In this document: positions 9,820-17,788 of the stretch, one piece after another
Position numbering within the stretch: the first letter of the stretch is position 1
Layout of the letters: each line of letters begins with the position of its first letter
Program-made: the position numbers and the translations under genes
From: SYLG01 sp965226945
GTDB lineage: Bacteria > Planctomycetota > Planctomycetia > Gemmatales > Gemmataceae
Direction: 5' to 3'
Assembly: GCA_965226945.1 (NCBI GenBank)
Contig: OZ245717.1
Location: 2,976,001-3,040,000, forward strand
Length of the DNA stretch: 64,000 bases
Notes under the pieces: model-generated
Databases searched by the model: none
Seen by the model: only the letters and a program-made list of their open reading frames with translations
What the model was told of the DNA's origin: nothing

Positions 9820-10797
9820 TCATCCATCGTTGATTGGCGCACCATCGTCGGGACAAATCCGGGCAAACCAGAGGCGATCTTCGATCTCGCGGTCGACGGT
9901 GACGACGCTTCCGTCGCCTTGAAGAACATGGATGTGCTGTTGATTGGCGCTTTGTTCGCGAAAGGGGTGGGAGTTGGCAGGCGCGGGAGCGAATTGAGGT
10001 TTGAGGTGATTGCGAAACTCCCAGGGTTGAGTGGGATCCCAGCACTGCGAATCGGTTCCAGCGCGCAAAGAAAAGCCTGACCTCGCCCAGTAGGGAGCGG
10101 CATAAAGCGATGTGGAGACGCGGTCGGGATTTTTGAGCTGCTCTGGCTCTCTGGCCCACTGGTGAACGGCGCGGGGAACCTGCCAGCCATAAGCCCACAG
10201 GTTCGCACCGGATCGCGGGTCGCCCTCCGGCTGGGAGGTTATTGCGTATCGTTCGCAGACGATGATCGTATTCGACAAGCCATCGGAAATGCTCAGATCC
10301 AGGGACTTCGGGCTGTCGCCAAACACCATCCAGTTGGCGCCAAAACCACAGAGCCCCCACTGGGACGATGAGTCGGCCGCCCATTGCGGGACCGGATTTC
10401 CCGCGAAAGGAAGGTAGCTTTGCTCGGTCAATGAATAGAGGCCGTTTCCGTAGGTGGGATCGCGGTAGGATTGAAACGATTTGATGACGTGGGATTTGGC
10501 CTTGGCGGGCCCTTCGGCGTAAAGGCGATCTTGCTCCAGGTAAGGGAGCAATTGATACCAGAACGACCCGCTTTGTCCCGCACCATATTCCCCAAACAGG
10601 GACGGTGCCGCCTCAAAGGTCAAATTGGCATTCTGAGTGGCCAGACCAATCTGCTTGAGGTTGTTCACTGTCTGGCATTCGCTGGCGATCGCACGCATAT
10701 GCCCCAGGGTTGGGACCAGCGTGAAGAGCACCACGCATAAAATCACGATCACCACCAACAACTCCGTCAGGGTGAAGCCGGTTCTTTGGGGACGCAT
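9820..10797 (-). CDS. DUF1559 pseudopilin-like protein (third gene of operon)
   Basis: A 325-residue DUF1559 protein. It has the prepilin-peptidase cleavage site G7-F8-T-L-T-E12 followed by the hydrophobic helix LLVVIVILCVVLFTLVPTLG, so it should be inserted in the inner membrane, cleaved before Phe8 and methylated. The remainder is the globular domain found in dozens of copies in planctomycete genomes, with the usual LNGDGSV-like ending represented by HVLQGDGSVVTVDREIEDR. It is the last gene of a minus-strand operon, 19 bases after the preceding stop. The family is assumed to form secretion or surface structures; the individual role is unknown. Confidence 0.92.
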   Translation of the reverse strand: MRPQRTGFTLTELLVVIVILCVVLFTLVPTLGHMRAIASECQTVNNLKQIGLATQNANLTFEAAPSLFGEYGAGQSGSFWYQLLPYLEQDRLYAEGPAKAKSHVIKSFQSYRDPTYGNGLYSLTEQSYLPFAGNPVPQWAADSSSQWGLCGFGANWMVFGDSPKSLDLSISDGLSNTIIVCERYAITSQPEGDPRSGANLWAYGWQVPRAVHQWAREPEQLKNPDRVSTSLYAAPYWARSGFSLRAGTDSQCWDPTQPWEFRNHLKPQFAPAPANSHPFREQSANQQHIHVLQGDGSVVTVDREIEDRLWFARICPDDGAPINDG

Positions 10798-10816
10798 GGC
10801 GACTCCATTTCAAAAG

Positions 10817-11419
10817 TTAGACGCCCTTTTTCCCCTTGGGCGCGGCCTTATCGCTTTGCGATTCGCTGACTTGAGCCTCCACGACCTCGATGATCATCTT
10901 GATGGGCGCAAATGCTTCCGCCCAGCGGTCCATCGTGGTTGCGACCTCCACCTGGGCTTTTTTCGCTTTTTTCGGTACAGCCACCTCGACCGAGGCGCCA
11001 TAGGGATCGGCGTAGCCCTTTCAGCAATCGTCCTTGAACGGGATTTCCACCTCCTGGCCGATCGCTTTTTCCTGGGCATCGAGCCAGCGGATGCGAACGG
11101 TGGCGTGAATTCGTTCACTTCCCTCGGTAAATCGAAGCAGCTGCTTTTCAGGTAGATCGTCTCCCTTGACGAGCATGGTCAGGCCCAGAAAACCCGGGTC
11201 CCCCTGGCGCCATGCGCCCACCGCCTCGACGAGGGGAATTGCCTGATGCCCTTCGCGCGGAAGATCGTACGCGGGCTGGAAGGTGCCGGCCGAGAGCCAA
11301 ACAATGGCCACGACCGCCAACGCGACAAACGGCAGAATGCCGATCGGTAGAAAAAACCGGGGCGCGGAGGGTTTCTCCGCGGCCTGGTTTTCAAGGTTGG
11401 GATGTTGATGAAAAATCAT
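10817..11419 (-). CDS. membrane-anchored protein with in-frame UGA at codon 133 (candidate selenoprotein)
   Basis: An open frame from 11419 reaches TGA at 11021-11023 after 132 codons. The same frame then continues without a stop for 67 codons to TAA at 10817-10819. The first part has one membrane helix (about residues 23-44) and a periplasmic domain ending EVEIPFKDDC; the second continues KGYADPYGASVEVAVP and ends with a basic KGKKGV tail. Third-codon positions stay GC-rich beyond the UGA, as in real coding sequence here. The UGA follows a Cys codon, so recoding would give a Cys-Sec pair. It overlaps the upstream DUF1559 gene by 4 bases and precedes another. Alternatives are a recent nonsense mutation, two separate proteins or a sequencing error. 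Confidence 0.6.
10994..11023 (-). promoter_or_regulatory. candidate bacterial SECIS-like hairpin after the in-frame UGA
   Basis: Starting four bases after the UGA, GGC-UAC-GCC can pair with GGC-GCC across the nine-base loop GAUCCCUAU: six G-C pairs with a three-base bulge on the 5' side and a G as the first loop base. Bacterial SECIS elements are hairpins just downstream of UGA with a G in the first two loop positions, so the position and loop fit. Hairpins of this size arise easily in GC-rich sequence; this is suggestive only. Confidence 0.25.
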
Positions 11420-12399
11420 GGTGCTTGCGGATCGTCCGGAATGTCGCCTTCGTTGGGACTGGCGATGTAGTACCAGTTCTTGTCGTTGATCCCGGAAGTC
11501 AAGCTGGCAACGCTGCCATCCCCCAGCAGTACGTTGATGGCGCCGGGGTTATAGGCCTGTTCCTTGTAAGGGTGGGCGTTGTCCAGCGGCGGTCCAAATT
11601 CGGGTTTCTTGTGGCAACGGAATTCCCAGGGCTTGGTGCCGGTCCATTCGGTGGGAACAGGGCTGGGATTGTTCACGAAGATCGAACGCGCCCAGTAGGG
11701 CGAGTTGTATTGCGAATTAGTGACATTGGTCGGCGTGGCCAGTTGCGCGGCGTCGCGCACCCATTGATGGGAGAGTTGCGGTACCTGCCAGCCATAGCCC
11801 CAGAGCATCGCTCCGGATTTCGGCGTACCCGAAGGACGGGCGCAAACCGAATAGTGCTCGGCCACGATCAACGTTTTCGACAGGCCATCGGTGATGCTGG
11901 AAGTCAGAGGCATGCCCATATCGCCGAAGACCATCCAGTTGGCGGCGTAGCTGGAAAGGCCCCAGGTGGTCGACCCGGTGGCCCAATCGGGAACCGGGCT
12001 ACCGCCGAAGGTGTTGTAAGTCGCCGACGTCAATTCGAAGGTGCCTTGCTTGAAGGTGGGATCGTTGGGTGCTTGCAGAGTCTTGAGCACACTGGACCGA
12101 GACGCATTGGGTCCCTGGCGGAACAGGTTTTCCTGTTCCAGGTAGGGAAGCAGGCTGTACCAGAACGATCCCGCCTGGGTGCTCGAATACACGCCGAACA
12201 TCGGCGGGGCTTTTTTGAAGGTGTCGTTGGCCATATGCACGGCCAGACCGATCTGCTTCATATTGTTTTTGCTTTGAGCATTGTTGGCCGCTTGCCGTAC
12301 CTTCTGCACGGCGGGAACGAGCAAACCGATCAAAACCGCGATGATCGCGATGACCACCAACAGTTCGATCAAGGTAAAACCTTTTCGACTGGAGCGCAT
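11416..12399 (-). CDS. DUF1559 pseudopilin-like protein (first gene of operon)
   Basis: A 327-residue DUF1559 protein with cleavage site G7-F8-T-L-I-E12 and a long hydrophobic helix, then KVRQAANNAQSKNNMKQIGL, the segment typical of the family, and the C-terminal INVLLGDGSVASLTSGI. I start at ATG 12399, which is preceded by GAGG and leaves exactly six residues before the cleavage site; the longer open frame from 12429 is unlikely. Its TGA overlaps the ATG of the UGA-containing gene (ATGA), so the genes are coupled. The paralogue at the end of the operon is clearly related in sequence. Confidence 0.92.
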   Translation of the reverse strand: MRSSRKGFTLIELLVVIAIIAVLIGLLVPAVQKVRQAANNAQSKNNMKQIGLAVHMANDTFKKAPPMFGVYSSTQAGSFWYSLLPYLEQENLFRQGPNASRSSVLKTLQAPNDPTFKQGTFELTSATYNTFGGSPVPDWATGSTTWGLSSYAANWMVFGDMGMPLTSSITDGLSKTLIVAEHYSVCARPSGTPKSGAMLWGYGWQVPQLSHQWVRDAAQLATPTNVTNSQYNSPYWARSIFVNNPSPVPTEWTGTKPWEFRCHKKPEFGPPLDNAHPYKEQAYNPGAINVLLGDGSVASLTSGINDKNWYYIASPNEGDIPDDPQAP

Positions 12400-12728
12400 G
12401 AAAAATACCTCTATGGGGATGTCTAGCAATTACTGCGATAGAAAAAAGCAAAAAAGCAAGGAAAAATTAAAATGTCGATGAATGCACAGTGCCGAATCGG
12501 CAGTTCGACAGTCGTAAGGACCAGGCCGGAGGGTGCGAGTAGAGCGCAGGAAAACCCCTGCAAGCCTATTCCGTTAGTTGCCGATTCGAGAAGCGGTCAC
12601 GCCGTTCGCTAGGAACGCACTCAGGAAAAGCCCGGAATGTGAATTCCGGGCACGATGCGCCAAGGGCGAGACACGCGTGGCGATGTCATGCTCCCAGGCT
12701 CCTTGAAGAAGGAAAAAAGTCAGAAAAA
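12400..12728. other. intergenic region between two minus-strand operons
   Basis: This 329-base gap should hold the promoter of the pseudopilin operon and the terminator of the sulfur-transfer operon. Several short inverted repeats are present (for example around 12490 and 12580), the clearest being the terminator listed separately. I see no gene and no clear promoter. Confidence 0.5.
12626..12651 (-). terminator. intrinsic terminator of the TusA-MetE operon
   Basis: On the minus strand GCCCGGAAT pairs with ATTCCGGGC (12630-12638 and 12643-12651) around a four-base loop and is followed by TTTT. It lies about 80 bases after the stop of the TusA-MetE gene, in the right orientation to end that operon. 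Confidence 0.65.
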
Positions 12729-14336
12729 TCAAATGCGAAGTTTCTGGGCCGCTTTGGCCAGGGCTTCGAGCTTGCGAGAAGCTACCGCCAGCGAGGAAAC
12801 CGGGTTGTCCGCGAAGGTCGCGAAACCACAGTCGGGGTGGATGGCGGCAATCCTTTCCCGCCCGAATAACTCGAAGGCTTCCTCAGCCCTTTTCATGATA
12901 ATCGATTCGCTTTCGATTTCCATAGTTTTTGGGTTGACCAGACCCAGGCCAAGTCTTACTTGCTTGGGCAAGGCCGTCAGTACCCGCATCTCCCCCGCGC
13001 GCGGGGTCGAAAATTCCAAAAGAAGGGTGCCGACCGGGATCTTCCCCAACAGATCGACCAAGGGTCCGTAATCTCCGGATAGCGCCACCGACTCATCGCG
13101 CGACCAGTTGCCCCGGCAGACGTGCATCGCCAGACGCTCGCATGGAAACCCTTCGAGCGTCCGGACGAGGATCGACTGGGCGAATTCCAGCTCCTCGTTT
13201 TTCGGCCGCCGCTCTGAAAGGGCACCGCACATGAAGCTTCGCCGCTTTTTGGGAGGAGCAAAGACGACCTCGGTGAGGACGGGCTCATCGATCTGTACCA
13301 GGTTGACCCCATGATCGATCAGGTCGGCGATTTCCTCGCGCAAAAGCTTGATCACATCTTCGGCCAGGCTTTCGCGATCGGCGTAAACCTTCTCCGACAG
13401 ACATTCCAGGTAAAGCGTGCGGGTCAAAAGATAAGGTCCGGGCAAAGCAATTTTGACCGGCGCCTTCGTGACGGTTCTGAGCCAGGCCAGTTCTTGAAGG
13501 GCCAAGGGTCGATTGCGTTTCAAGCGGGCGATGAGCGCCGGATGATGGACCTTTTGCGCGGGGATATCGAGCTGCTCGAGTTCTTTTTGAAACTTTTCCG
13601 GATCGTCGACATAAGGCAATAGGTCGGTGATCGGAATGAGCCGGCAACAGGAGAGCCGGCTGCCGACAAAACTGGAATAGCTATCGCGGCGCTGCTCTCC
13701 ATCGGAAAGGACCGAAACGCCTGCATCCTTCTGGGCCTGCACCGCCAGCCGGGCCGCATCGTCGGCGGCGTTTTCAAACTCTTCCTCGCCAATGCGCCCT
13801 TCGAGTTTCTCATGGAGCATGCGCAATAGCCAGCCGGGCCGCGGCATCGAACCGATGCCAAACACGGCCAGGGCCGGCAGCGGTTCGACGGCTTCGCCTC
13901 GCGGCGGTAAAGGAATCGCGCGATCGACCGTTTGATGGGCGGCCTCAACGGGAAATGCCACGCCCAGCGATTCTTGTAATTCTTGACTTGAGAGATTGGT
14001 TTTCTCTTGATTGGACGGCTTCGTCCGGGATGGCCGCAAGGCGAGCCATGCCTCCCTTTCGGCGGCGCTACCCTTGATTACCAGGAAATGATGGGCCGTA
14101 CGGCCGGCTTCCAGTTCGGTCGTGGTGCGAAGCAAGGCATTGCCGGTCAGCCGGCTCCAACTGGGCAGATCGTCGGCGACCGATTTCTCCGTACTGCGGA
14201 TATGGAGAATCTGCCCGCGCTCCAGCGGCCCCAGGTGCTGGCGGATCAAGAGAAGCAGCCCCGAACCGCAGTCCAGATCTTGACCGTCCAAATGGGCGTC
14301 CGGCTTGTTTGCTTCCGTCAGGCCGATCGGGTCCAT
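12729..14336 (-). CDS. TusA-like domain fused to MetE-like methyltransferase
   Basis: A 535-residue fusion. Residues about 10-90 look like a TusA/SirA sulfur-carrier domain, with Cys23 in GQDLDCGSG at the position of the sulfur-accepting Cys, although the usual CPxP is lost. Residues about 155-535 are a catalytic MetE-type domain: AVFGIGSMPRPG at its start, a QIDEPVL strand, and zinc ligands visible as the His and Cys of AMHVCRGNW, the Glu of LLLEFSTPRAGE and the Cys of IHPDCGFATF. MetE-type enzymes transfer a methyl group to a thiol such as homocysteine. The N-terminal folate half of full MetE is absent. TGGGAG precedes ATG 14336. It ends an operon with DsrE-like and TusA-like genes, which suggests that the thiol acceptor or its sulfur is delivered on a protein carrier. 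Confidence 0.8.
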   Translation of the reverse strand: MDPIGLTEANKPDAHLDGQDLDCGSGLLLLIRQHLGPLERGQILHIRSTEKSVADDLPSWSRLTGNALLRTTTELEAGRTAHHFLVIKGSAAEREAWLALRPSRTKPSNQEKTNLSSQELQESLGVAFPVEAAHQTVDRAIPLPPRGEAVEPLPALAVFGIGSMPRPGWLLRMLHEKLEGRIGEEEFENAADDAARLAVQAQKDAGVSVLSDGEQRRDSYSSFVGSRLSCCRLIPITDLLPYVDDPEKFQKELEQLDIPAQKVHHPALIARLKRNRPLALQELAWLRTVTKAPVKIALPGPYLLTRTLYLECLSEKVYADRESLAEDVIKLLREEIADLIDHGVNLVQIDEPVLTEVVFAPPKKRRSFMCGALSERRPKNEELEFAQSILVRTLEGFPCERLAMHVCRGNWSRDESVALSGDYGPLVDLLGKIPVGTLLLEFSTPRAGEMRVLTALPKQVRLGLGLVNPKTMEIESESIIMKRAEEAFELFGRERIAAIHPDCGFATFADNPVSSLAVASRKLEALAKAAQKLRI

Positions 14337-14362
14337 CCCCATCTCCCACACTCAAAAAAGGG

Positions 14363-14725
14363 TCAATAGCTGACCGAGGGAGTGCCCTGATCCATGAACT
14401 CGACCAGGCGCGCCCCGCCCACCACCATCGCACCGGGAACGAGTTTGCTCTCGTCGAGTTGGCGCTTTTTGAAGCAGGGGGAGCAGACGAAAATCTTGCC
14501 GCCTTCGCGGGCAAAACTGGCGATCAAATCCGCCAGCTTGGCAAACCCGGCCTCATGAATTGTGTCGACGGCGCCCTGAATCGACAGCCGGACCCCCTCC
14601 ATGGACAAAAAAACGACCGTTTCCCTGTCCGAGCCGACAGCGGCGTTGGCGACGACAAAGGCAACCGTGGCCCGGTCTGAGTTCTCAGGTCCGGCCGTCA
14701 GACTCACCACGAATTTTCCCGGCAT
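14363..14725 (-). CDS. DsrE-family sulfur-transfer protein
   Basis: A 120-residue protein of the DsrE/DsrF/TusD fold: MPGKFVVSLTAGPENSDRAT at the start, a FLSMEGVRL strand, and KIFVCSPCFKKR with a CxxC near residues 80-83 that would carry persulfide sulfur. Length is normal for the family. The ATG 14725 follows GGGGAG at a proper distance; the frame extends 15 codons upstream without a better start. It sits between a TusA-like gene and the TusA-MetE fusion, all in one direction, so a sulfur relay between these products is the likely context. Confidence 0.85.
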   Translation of the reverse strand: MPGKFVVSLTAGPENSDRATVAFVVANAAVGSDRETVVFLSMEGVRLSIQGAVDTIHEAGFAKLADLIASFAREGGKIFVCSPCFKKRQLDESKLVPGAMVVGGARLVEFMDQGTPSVSY

Positions 14726-14766
14726 CGATTCTCTCCCCTTCGTTGGGCGCGGCGAAAGGAAGGCCA

Positions 14767-15387
14767 TCAACCTTCGAGGCGCTTCCTGAGATCATAATGG
14801 GGCGGGTGGGCCGCAAGGAGGGTATGCCCGCAAAGTCGGGCCCAGGAAGGGATATCTTGCGGTGCCGCCCTATCCGTGGCGATCACCCGGAGGGTCGTTC
14901 CGGCAGGCAAGTCGCGCATCCGCCTGCGCAGTTCGAGCACCAGTTCGCCGCAGGCCATGTCGCCAAAATCGTGGAGGATTGCGGGTATTTCGAAGGGTTG
15001 CTCAGCTTGGAGCCCTTTCCCCGTTTCCACCGTTTTCTCTGTGTCGAACTCTTCCTCGGCGTCGAGTCCTTCCCCGCTTTCAGAGACGCAAAGGAGGCCG
15101 GCCCAGGCACACGGGGCCGTGCAAAAACGGTCGTCTGCCTCCAGCCAGACCTGGGCGTAACAATCCTTGGTGCGCAGCCAGCGTGCAAGATCGTCCCGCA
15201 CCGTTTCGAGGCTGCGAGAAAGGCCGCGGGCCGCGCAAGCGGGACAACGAGGGGCGTCCTTGAGGCCCAAAGCCGTGGCGCAAAGAAGGAGATGATCGCA
15301 AAGAGGCCCTCTGCAATCGGCGCAGGCGCGGCCCCGCAGATGCTTGAGGGTCTGGCGCAAGCCAGCGGTTTCGCGGGTTGCCTCCAA
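14767..15387 (-). CDS. Cys-rich protein with C-terminal TusA-like domain
   Basis: A 206-residue protein. The N-terminal part is Cys-rich (C22, C25, C30, C36, then C48 and C51 as CxxC), perhaps a zinc or Fe-S site. The C-terminal 75 residues resemble TusA: ILHDFGDMACGELVLELRR, with Cys146 where TusA carries its sulfur, and DIPSWARLCGHTLL, a segment shared with the N-terminal domain of the TusA-MetE fusion (DLPSWSRLTGNALL). The start is not an ATG; the frame opens shortly upstream, and TTG 15387 (or ATT 15390) after GAGAGGGG is the only option. It is followed 41 bases later by the DsrE-like gene. Confidence 0.7.
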   Translation of the reverse strand: MEATRETAGLRQTLKHLRGRACADCRGPLCDHLLLCATALGLKDAPRCPACAARGLSRSLETVRDDLARWLRTKDCYAQVWLEADDRFCTAPCAWAGLLCVSESGEGLDAEEEFDTEKTVETGKGLQAEQPFEIPAILHDFGDMACGELVLELRRRMRDLPAGTTLRVIATDRAAPQDIPSWARLCGHTLLAAHPPHYDLRKRLEG

Positions 15388-15421
15388 AATGGCGTTCCCC
15401 TCTCACCGAGCCATCAGTCGA

Positions 15422-15868
15422 TCAAGTTTCCGGCAGTTGTTCGATCTGGATATTGAAGCCGTCGAGGTCGATTTCATCCCCTTTTTCGCCGTCGGCCGGC
15501 CCGCCGCGCACGACTCCCAGGCGCATATAGACATGAATGCTCGCCTGGTTTCCATGGATGTCGTACCCGGTGGAGGTGACATTCCCCTCGACCACGAAAC
15601 ACCACATGCGCTGTTCGCCGGTGACGGGGGAAGCCTCTTCCTGCCAGGCCTTGAGCGTGCGGATGACCGCCTGCACGGCCGGTTTCCACAGCTTCTGGTC
15701 GTCAAGCGTGAAGCGCTGACCTTCGGGGTCCTCCTCGACGGTCAGTTTCACCGCCTTGCGGACATTCTCAAAAATCCGATGTTCCAGGGAGGTCGCCCGC
15801 CAGGGATCGTGCAGATGAAACTGAACCCTGGGCGTTTCGAAGGTGAGGCCGAAGATCTGGATGCGCAT
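15422..15868 (-). CDS. conserved protein of unknown function
   Basis: A 148-residue protein that I do not recognise. It is mixed alpha/beta with no membrane segment: MRIQIFGLTFETPRVQFHLH at the start and DEIDLDGFNIQIEQLPET at the end. The ATG at 15866-15868 is chosen because it falls 22 bases after the DHH gene's stop; a longer open frame to 16162 only covers the opposite frame of that gene. It lies within the same operon as the sulfur-carrier genes and is probably co-expressed with them. Confidence 0.65.
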   Translation of the reverse strand: MRIQIFGLTFETPRVQFHLHDPWRATSLEHRIFENVRKAVKLTVEEDPEGQRFTLDDQKLWKPAVQAVIRTLKAWQEEASPVTGEQRMWCFVVEGNVTSTGYDIHGNQASIHVYMRLGVVRGGPADGEKGDEIDLDGFNIQIEQLPET

Positions 15869-15890
15869 GGTGATGGGGCTGGGCCCGCCT

Positions 15891-16934
15891 TTAGGCTTGA
15901 AGATTCTGGAGCAGTTCCCGGCGGCTGACAAGTCTTTGACCGCGTTGCTCGTCGATATGAAGGACTTTGAGAAGACGGCGGCGCAGTTCCCCCTGAATGC
16001 TTTCCAGGATGGCATGCCCGGTTCCCGGTAAAGGAACGCAGCCGCCCGCGCGGCGGTCGTGCCCGCCCGCCCGGCCGAGATTGCCCACGACCTGCTTGAG
16101 GACTTCGCCTGCCTGGCAGTTGGCCTTGGCCGCTCGCATCGACAGGACCAGCTTGGATTCATGAACGCCCGCGCAAACGGCCCAATCGACTTCTTCGAAG
16201 CGAATGAGATATTCCACCACTTCGGCGGCCAGCTCGGGCTGAGGTAGCTCGTGGATCCAGCTGATGATCAGATTGTCGTAAATGAAGGAGCTTTGCAGCG
16301 CCTGAACCAGGCAGCCAAAATAACTTTGGGGCAGCCGGGCGTTGCGGATGCGCGCCAGCAGGTTCTTGTCCGAAAGCGGGAAAAGGAATTCGAGCGCGGC
16401 ATCGTCTTGCGGGCCGGCCTCGCGGGGCCAGCCGGCCAGTTCGGTTTCGATGCCGTACCAGAGTGCGGTCGCCACCTTGCGGTCGGGCTCGACGCCTTGC
16501 TCGCGCAAATAGCTCGTCACGAGCGTGCAGGTCGCCCCCAGACCGGGACGAATGTCGCTAAATTCGACATCTTCCAGGTTGCCGCGTGTTTCGTGATGGT
16601 CGATGACCGCGTGCACTGGAATCTCATCGTCGAGGGTGTGCCTGCCGGTATTGGGCTGGCTGTCAACCATGACGACCATTTCGCCTTCGATCAGCTCGAT
16701 CTCTTCAATCGGCACGAGATCGATTTGCAGGCACTCGACCATCGCCCGGTTTTCGGCGCGGCTGATGATGCCGTCGCGCGTCAGCCTGCATTCGATGTCG
16801 AGCTTTTCCCCGATGAGCTGGGCCAGGCCCAACATGCTGCCAATGCTGTCGGGGTCGGGCTGCACATGACTGAGCAAGGTGACCCGGGACGCGCCCTTTA
16901 GTTTTTCAAGAAATCGATCGGATCTTCTGGCCAT
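15891..16934 (-). CDS. DHH-family phosphoesterase (NrnA-like)
   Basis: About 347 residues. Motifs of DHH subfamily 1 are visible: LSHVQPDPDSIGSMLGL (the DPDSIGS form of the metal site), VVMVDSQP, AVIDHHETRG (the DHH motif), and a C-terminal DHHA1 domain with GRAGGHDRRAGG. Such enzymes hydrolyse short oligoribonucleotides, pAp or cyclic dinucleotides using Mn2+; which applies here is unknown. I use ATG 16934, which avoids overlap with the EVE gene; a GTG at 16976 is an alternative. It is the second gene of the operon. Confidence 0.87.
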   Translation of the reverse strand: MARRSDRFLEKLKGASRVTLLSHVQPDPDSIGSMLGLAQLIGEKLDIECRLTRDGIISRAENRAMVECLQIDLVPIEEIELIEGEMVVMVDSQPNTGRHTLDDEIPVHAVIDHHETRGNLEDVEFSDIRPGLGATCTLVTSYLREQGVEPDRKVATALWYGIETELAGWPREAGPQDDAALEFLFPLSDKNLLARIRNARLPQSYFGCLVQALQSSFIYDNLIISWIHELPQPELAAEVVEYLIRFEEVDWAVCAGVHESKLVLSMRAAKANCQAGEVLKQVVGNLGRAGGHDRRAGGCVPLPGTGHAILESIQGELRRRLLKVLHIDEQRGQRLVSRRELLQNLQA

Positions 16935-16950
16935 TTTTTTGAAAGAGACC

Positions 16951-17487
16951 TCAACGAGCCTTGGGCCGGAGAGCACCGGACCCGTCGGGTGTTTTTTTTG
17001 CGCTCTCGCGTTTTTTTTCCGCGTGCTTTTCCAGATGACGAACCAGTTCGTTGCTCACGGGCATGACCGAGAGCCTCGAAACGCGCACCAGTTCCCAATC
17101 GGCAAACACCGGATCGGCCTTGATCTCGGCAAGGGTGACCGGCTGCTCGAACGACCTGAGTGGTTTGACCTTGAGCAACACACCCTTGCCATCTTCGGAA
17201 TCGGGATCGACCGCCGGTGCACCGGCGATTTCCATCAATCCGACGATCGCCTTGCGTTTTCCGGTTTCGTAAAAATAGGCCCGGTCGCCCTTTTTCACTG
17301 CGCGCAAGTGCTTGCGTGCCAGCGCGTTTTCCACTCCATCCCAGTTCGTTTGGCCGTCTTCTACCAATTGTGCAAAGGAATAACATTCGGGCTCTTGCTT
17401 GAAGAGCCAGTAGGCAGGTCCAGAGGCAGATCGTGAAGTGGGGCCCTGCGAGCCGGTCTTACCGCTGGCAGGTTCATCCGAAGGCAT
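16951..17487 (-). CDS. EVE-domain (PUA-like) protein
   Basis: A 178-residue protein whose core is an EVE domain: AYWLFKQEPECYSFAQL near residue 24, TNWDGVENALARKHL, and GDRAYFYETGKRKAIVGLME, the segment lining the pocket that reads modified bases. EVE domains bind modified DNA or RNA bases, and some take part in restriction; single-domain forms like this one are common housekeeping genes. The ATG at 17485-17487 leaves a short Ser/Gly-rich leader; the C-terminal tail is Lys-rich. It heads the minus-strand operon that continues with the DHH phosphoesterase. Confidence 0.87.
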   Translation of the reverse strand: MPSDEPASGKTGSQGPTSRSASGPAYWLFKQEPECYSFAQLVEDGQTNWDGVENALARKHLRAVKKGDRAYFYETGKRKAIVGLMEIAGAPAVDPDSEDGKGVLLKVKPLRSFEQPVTLAEIKADPVFADWELVRVSRLSVMPVSNELVRHLEKHAEKKRESAKKTPDGSGALRPKAR

Positions 17488-17788
17488 GTTGCGTAGGGAA
17501 GTGACTTCCCACCTGGAACCAGTAGGGACCCGGGTCCACCGAGCGCTCCCCACCAATAAAGGAATATTAATCGGGGCGGGCGTCGCCATCAATTCCATCC
17601 TGCGGATTGAATGCAATTTCTGAACATTCGTACACATTTTTTCGCCTTGTGCCGGGTAAGCAGGGCTGCTCTTGCCTCATTTGCCCGCTTTAACCGATAA
17701 TGCCGCTCCCAACGGCGGCACCCTCATTCATGGTGCCGCTCAAGATTGCGGAATTCGCCTTGGTGATTGATCGGATCGGGAGTTAGCC
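17488..17788. other. divergent promoter region with an 8-bp inverted repeat
   Basis: A 301-base gap between the EVE operon and the glycosyltransferase gene. GCGGCACC (17715-17722) and GGTGCCGC (17732-17739) form a perfect inverted repeat with a nine-base spacer about 50 bases before the glycosyltransferase start. It could be an operator or a leader hairpin. No gene is visible. Confidence 0.4.

Noticed and set aside
11212..12426. A 404-codon plus-strand open frame
   Set aside because: It is antisense to the first DUF1559 gene and the start of the UGA gene, both of which have clear family signatures and coupled starts.
15422..16162. A 246-codon version of the 148-residue protein
   Set aside because: The extra 98 codons lie over the end of the DHH gene in another frame and contain the Ser/Arg-rich pattern of a shadow frame.
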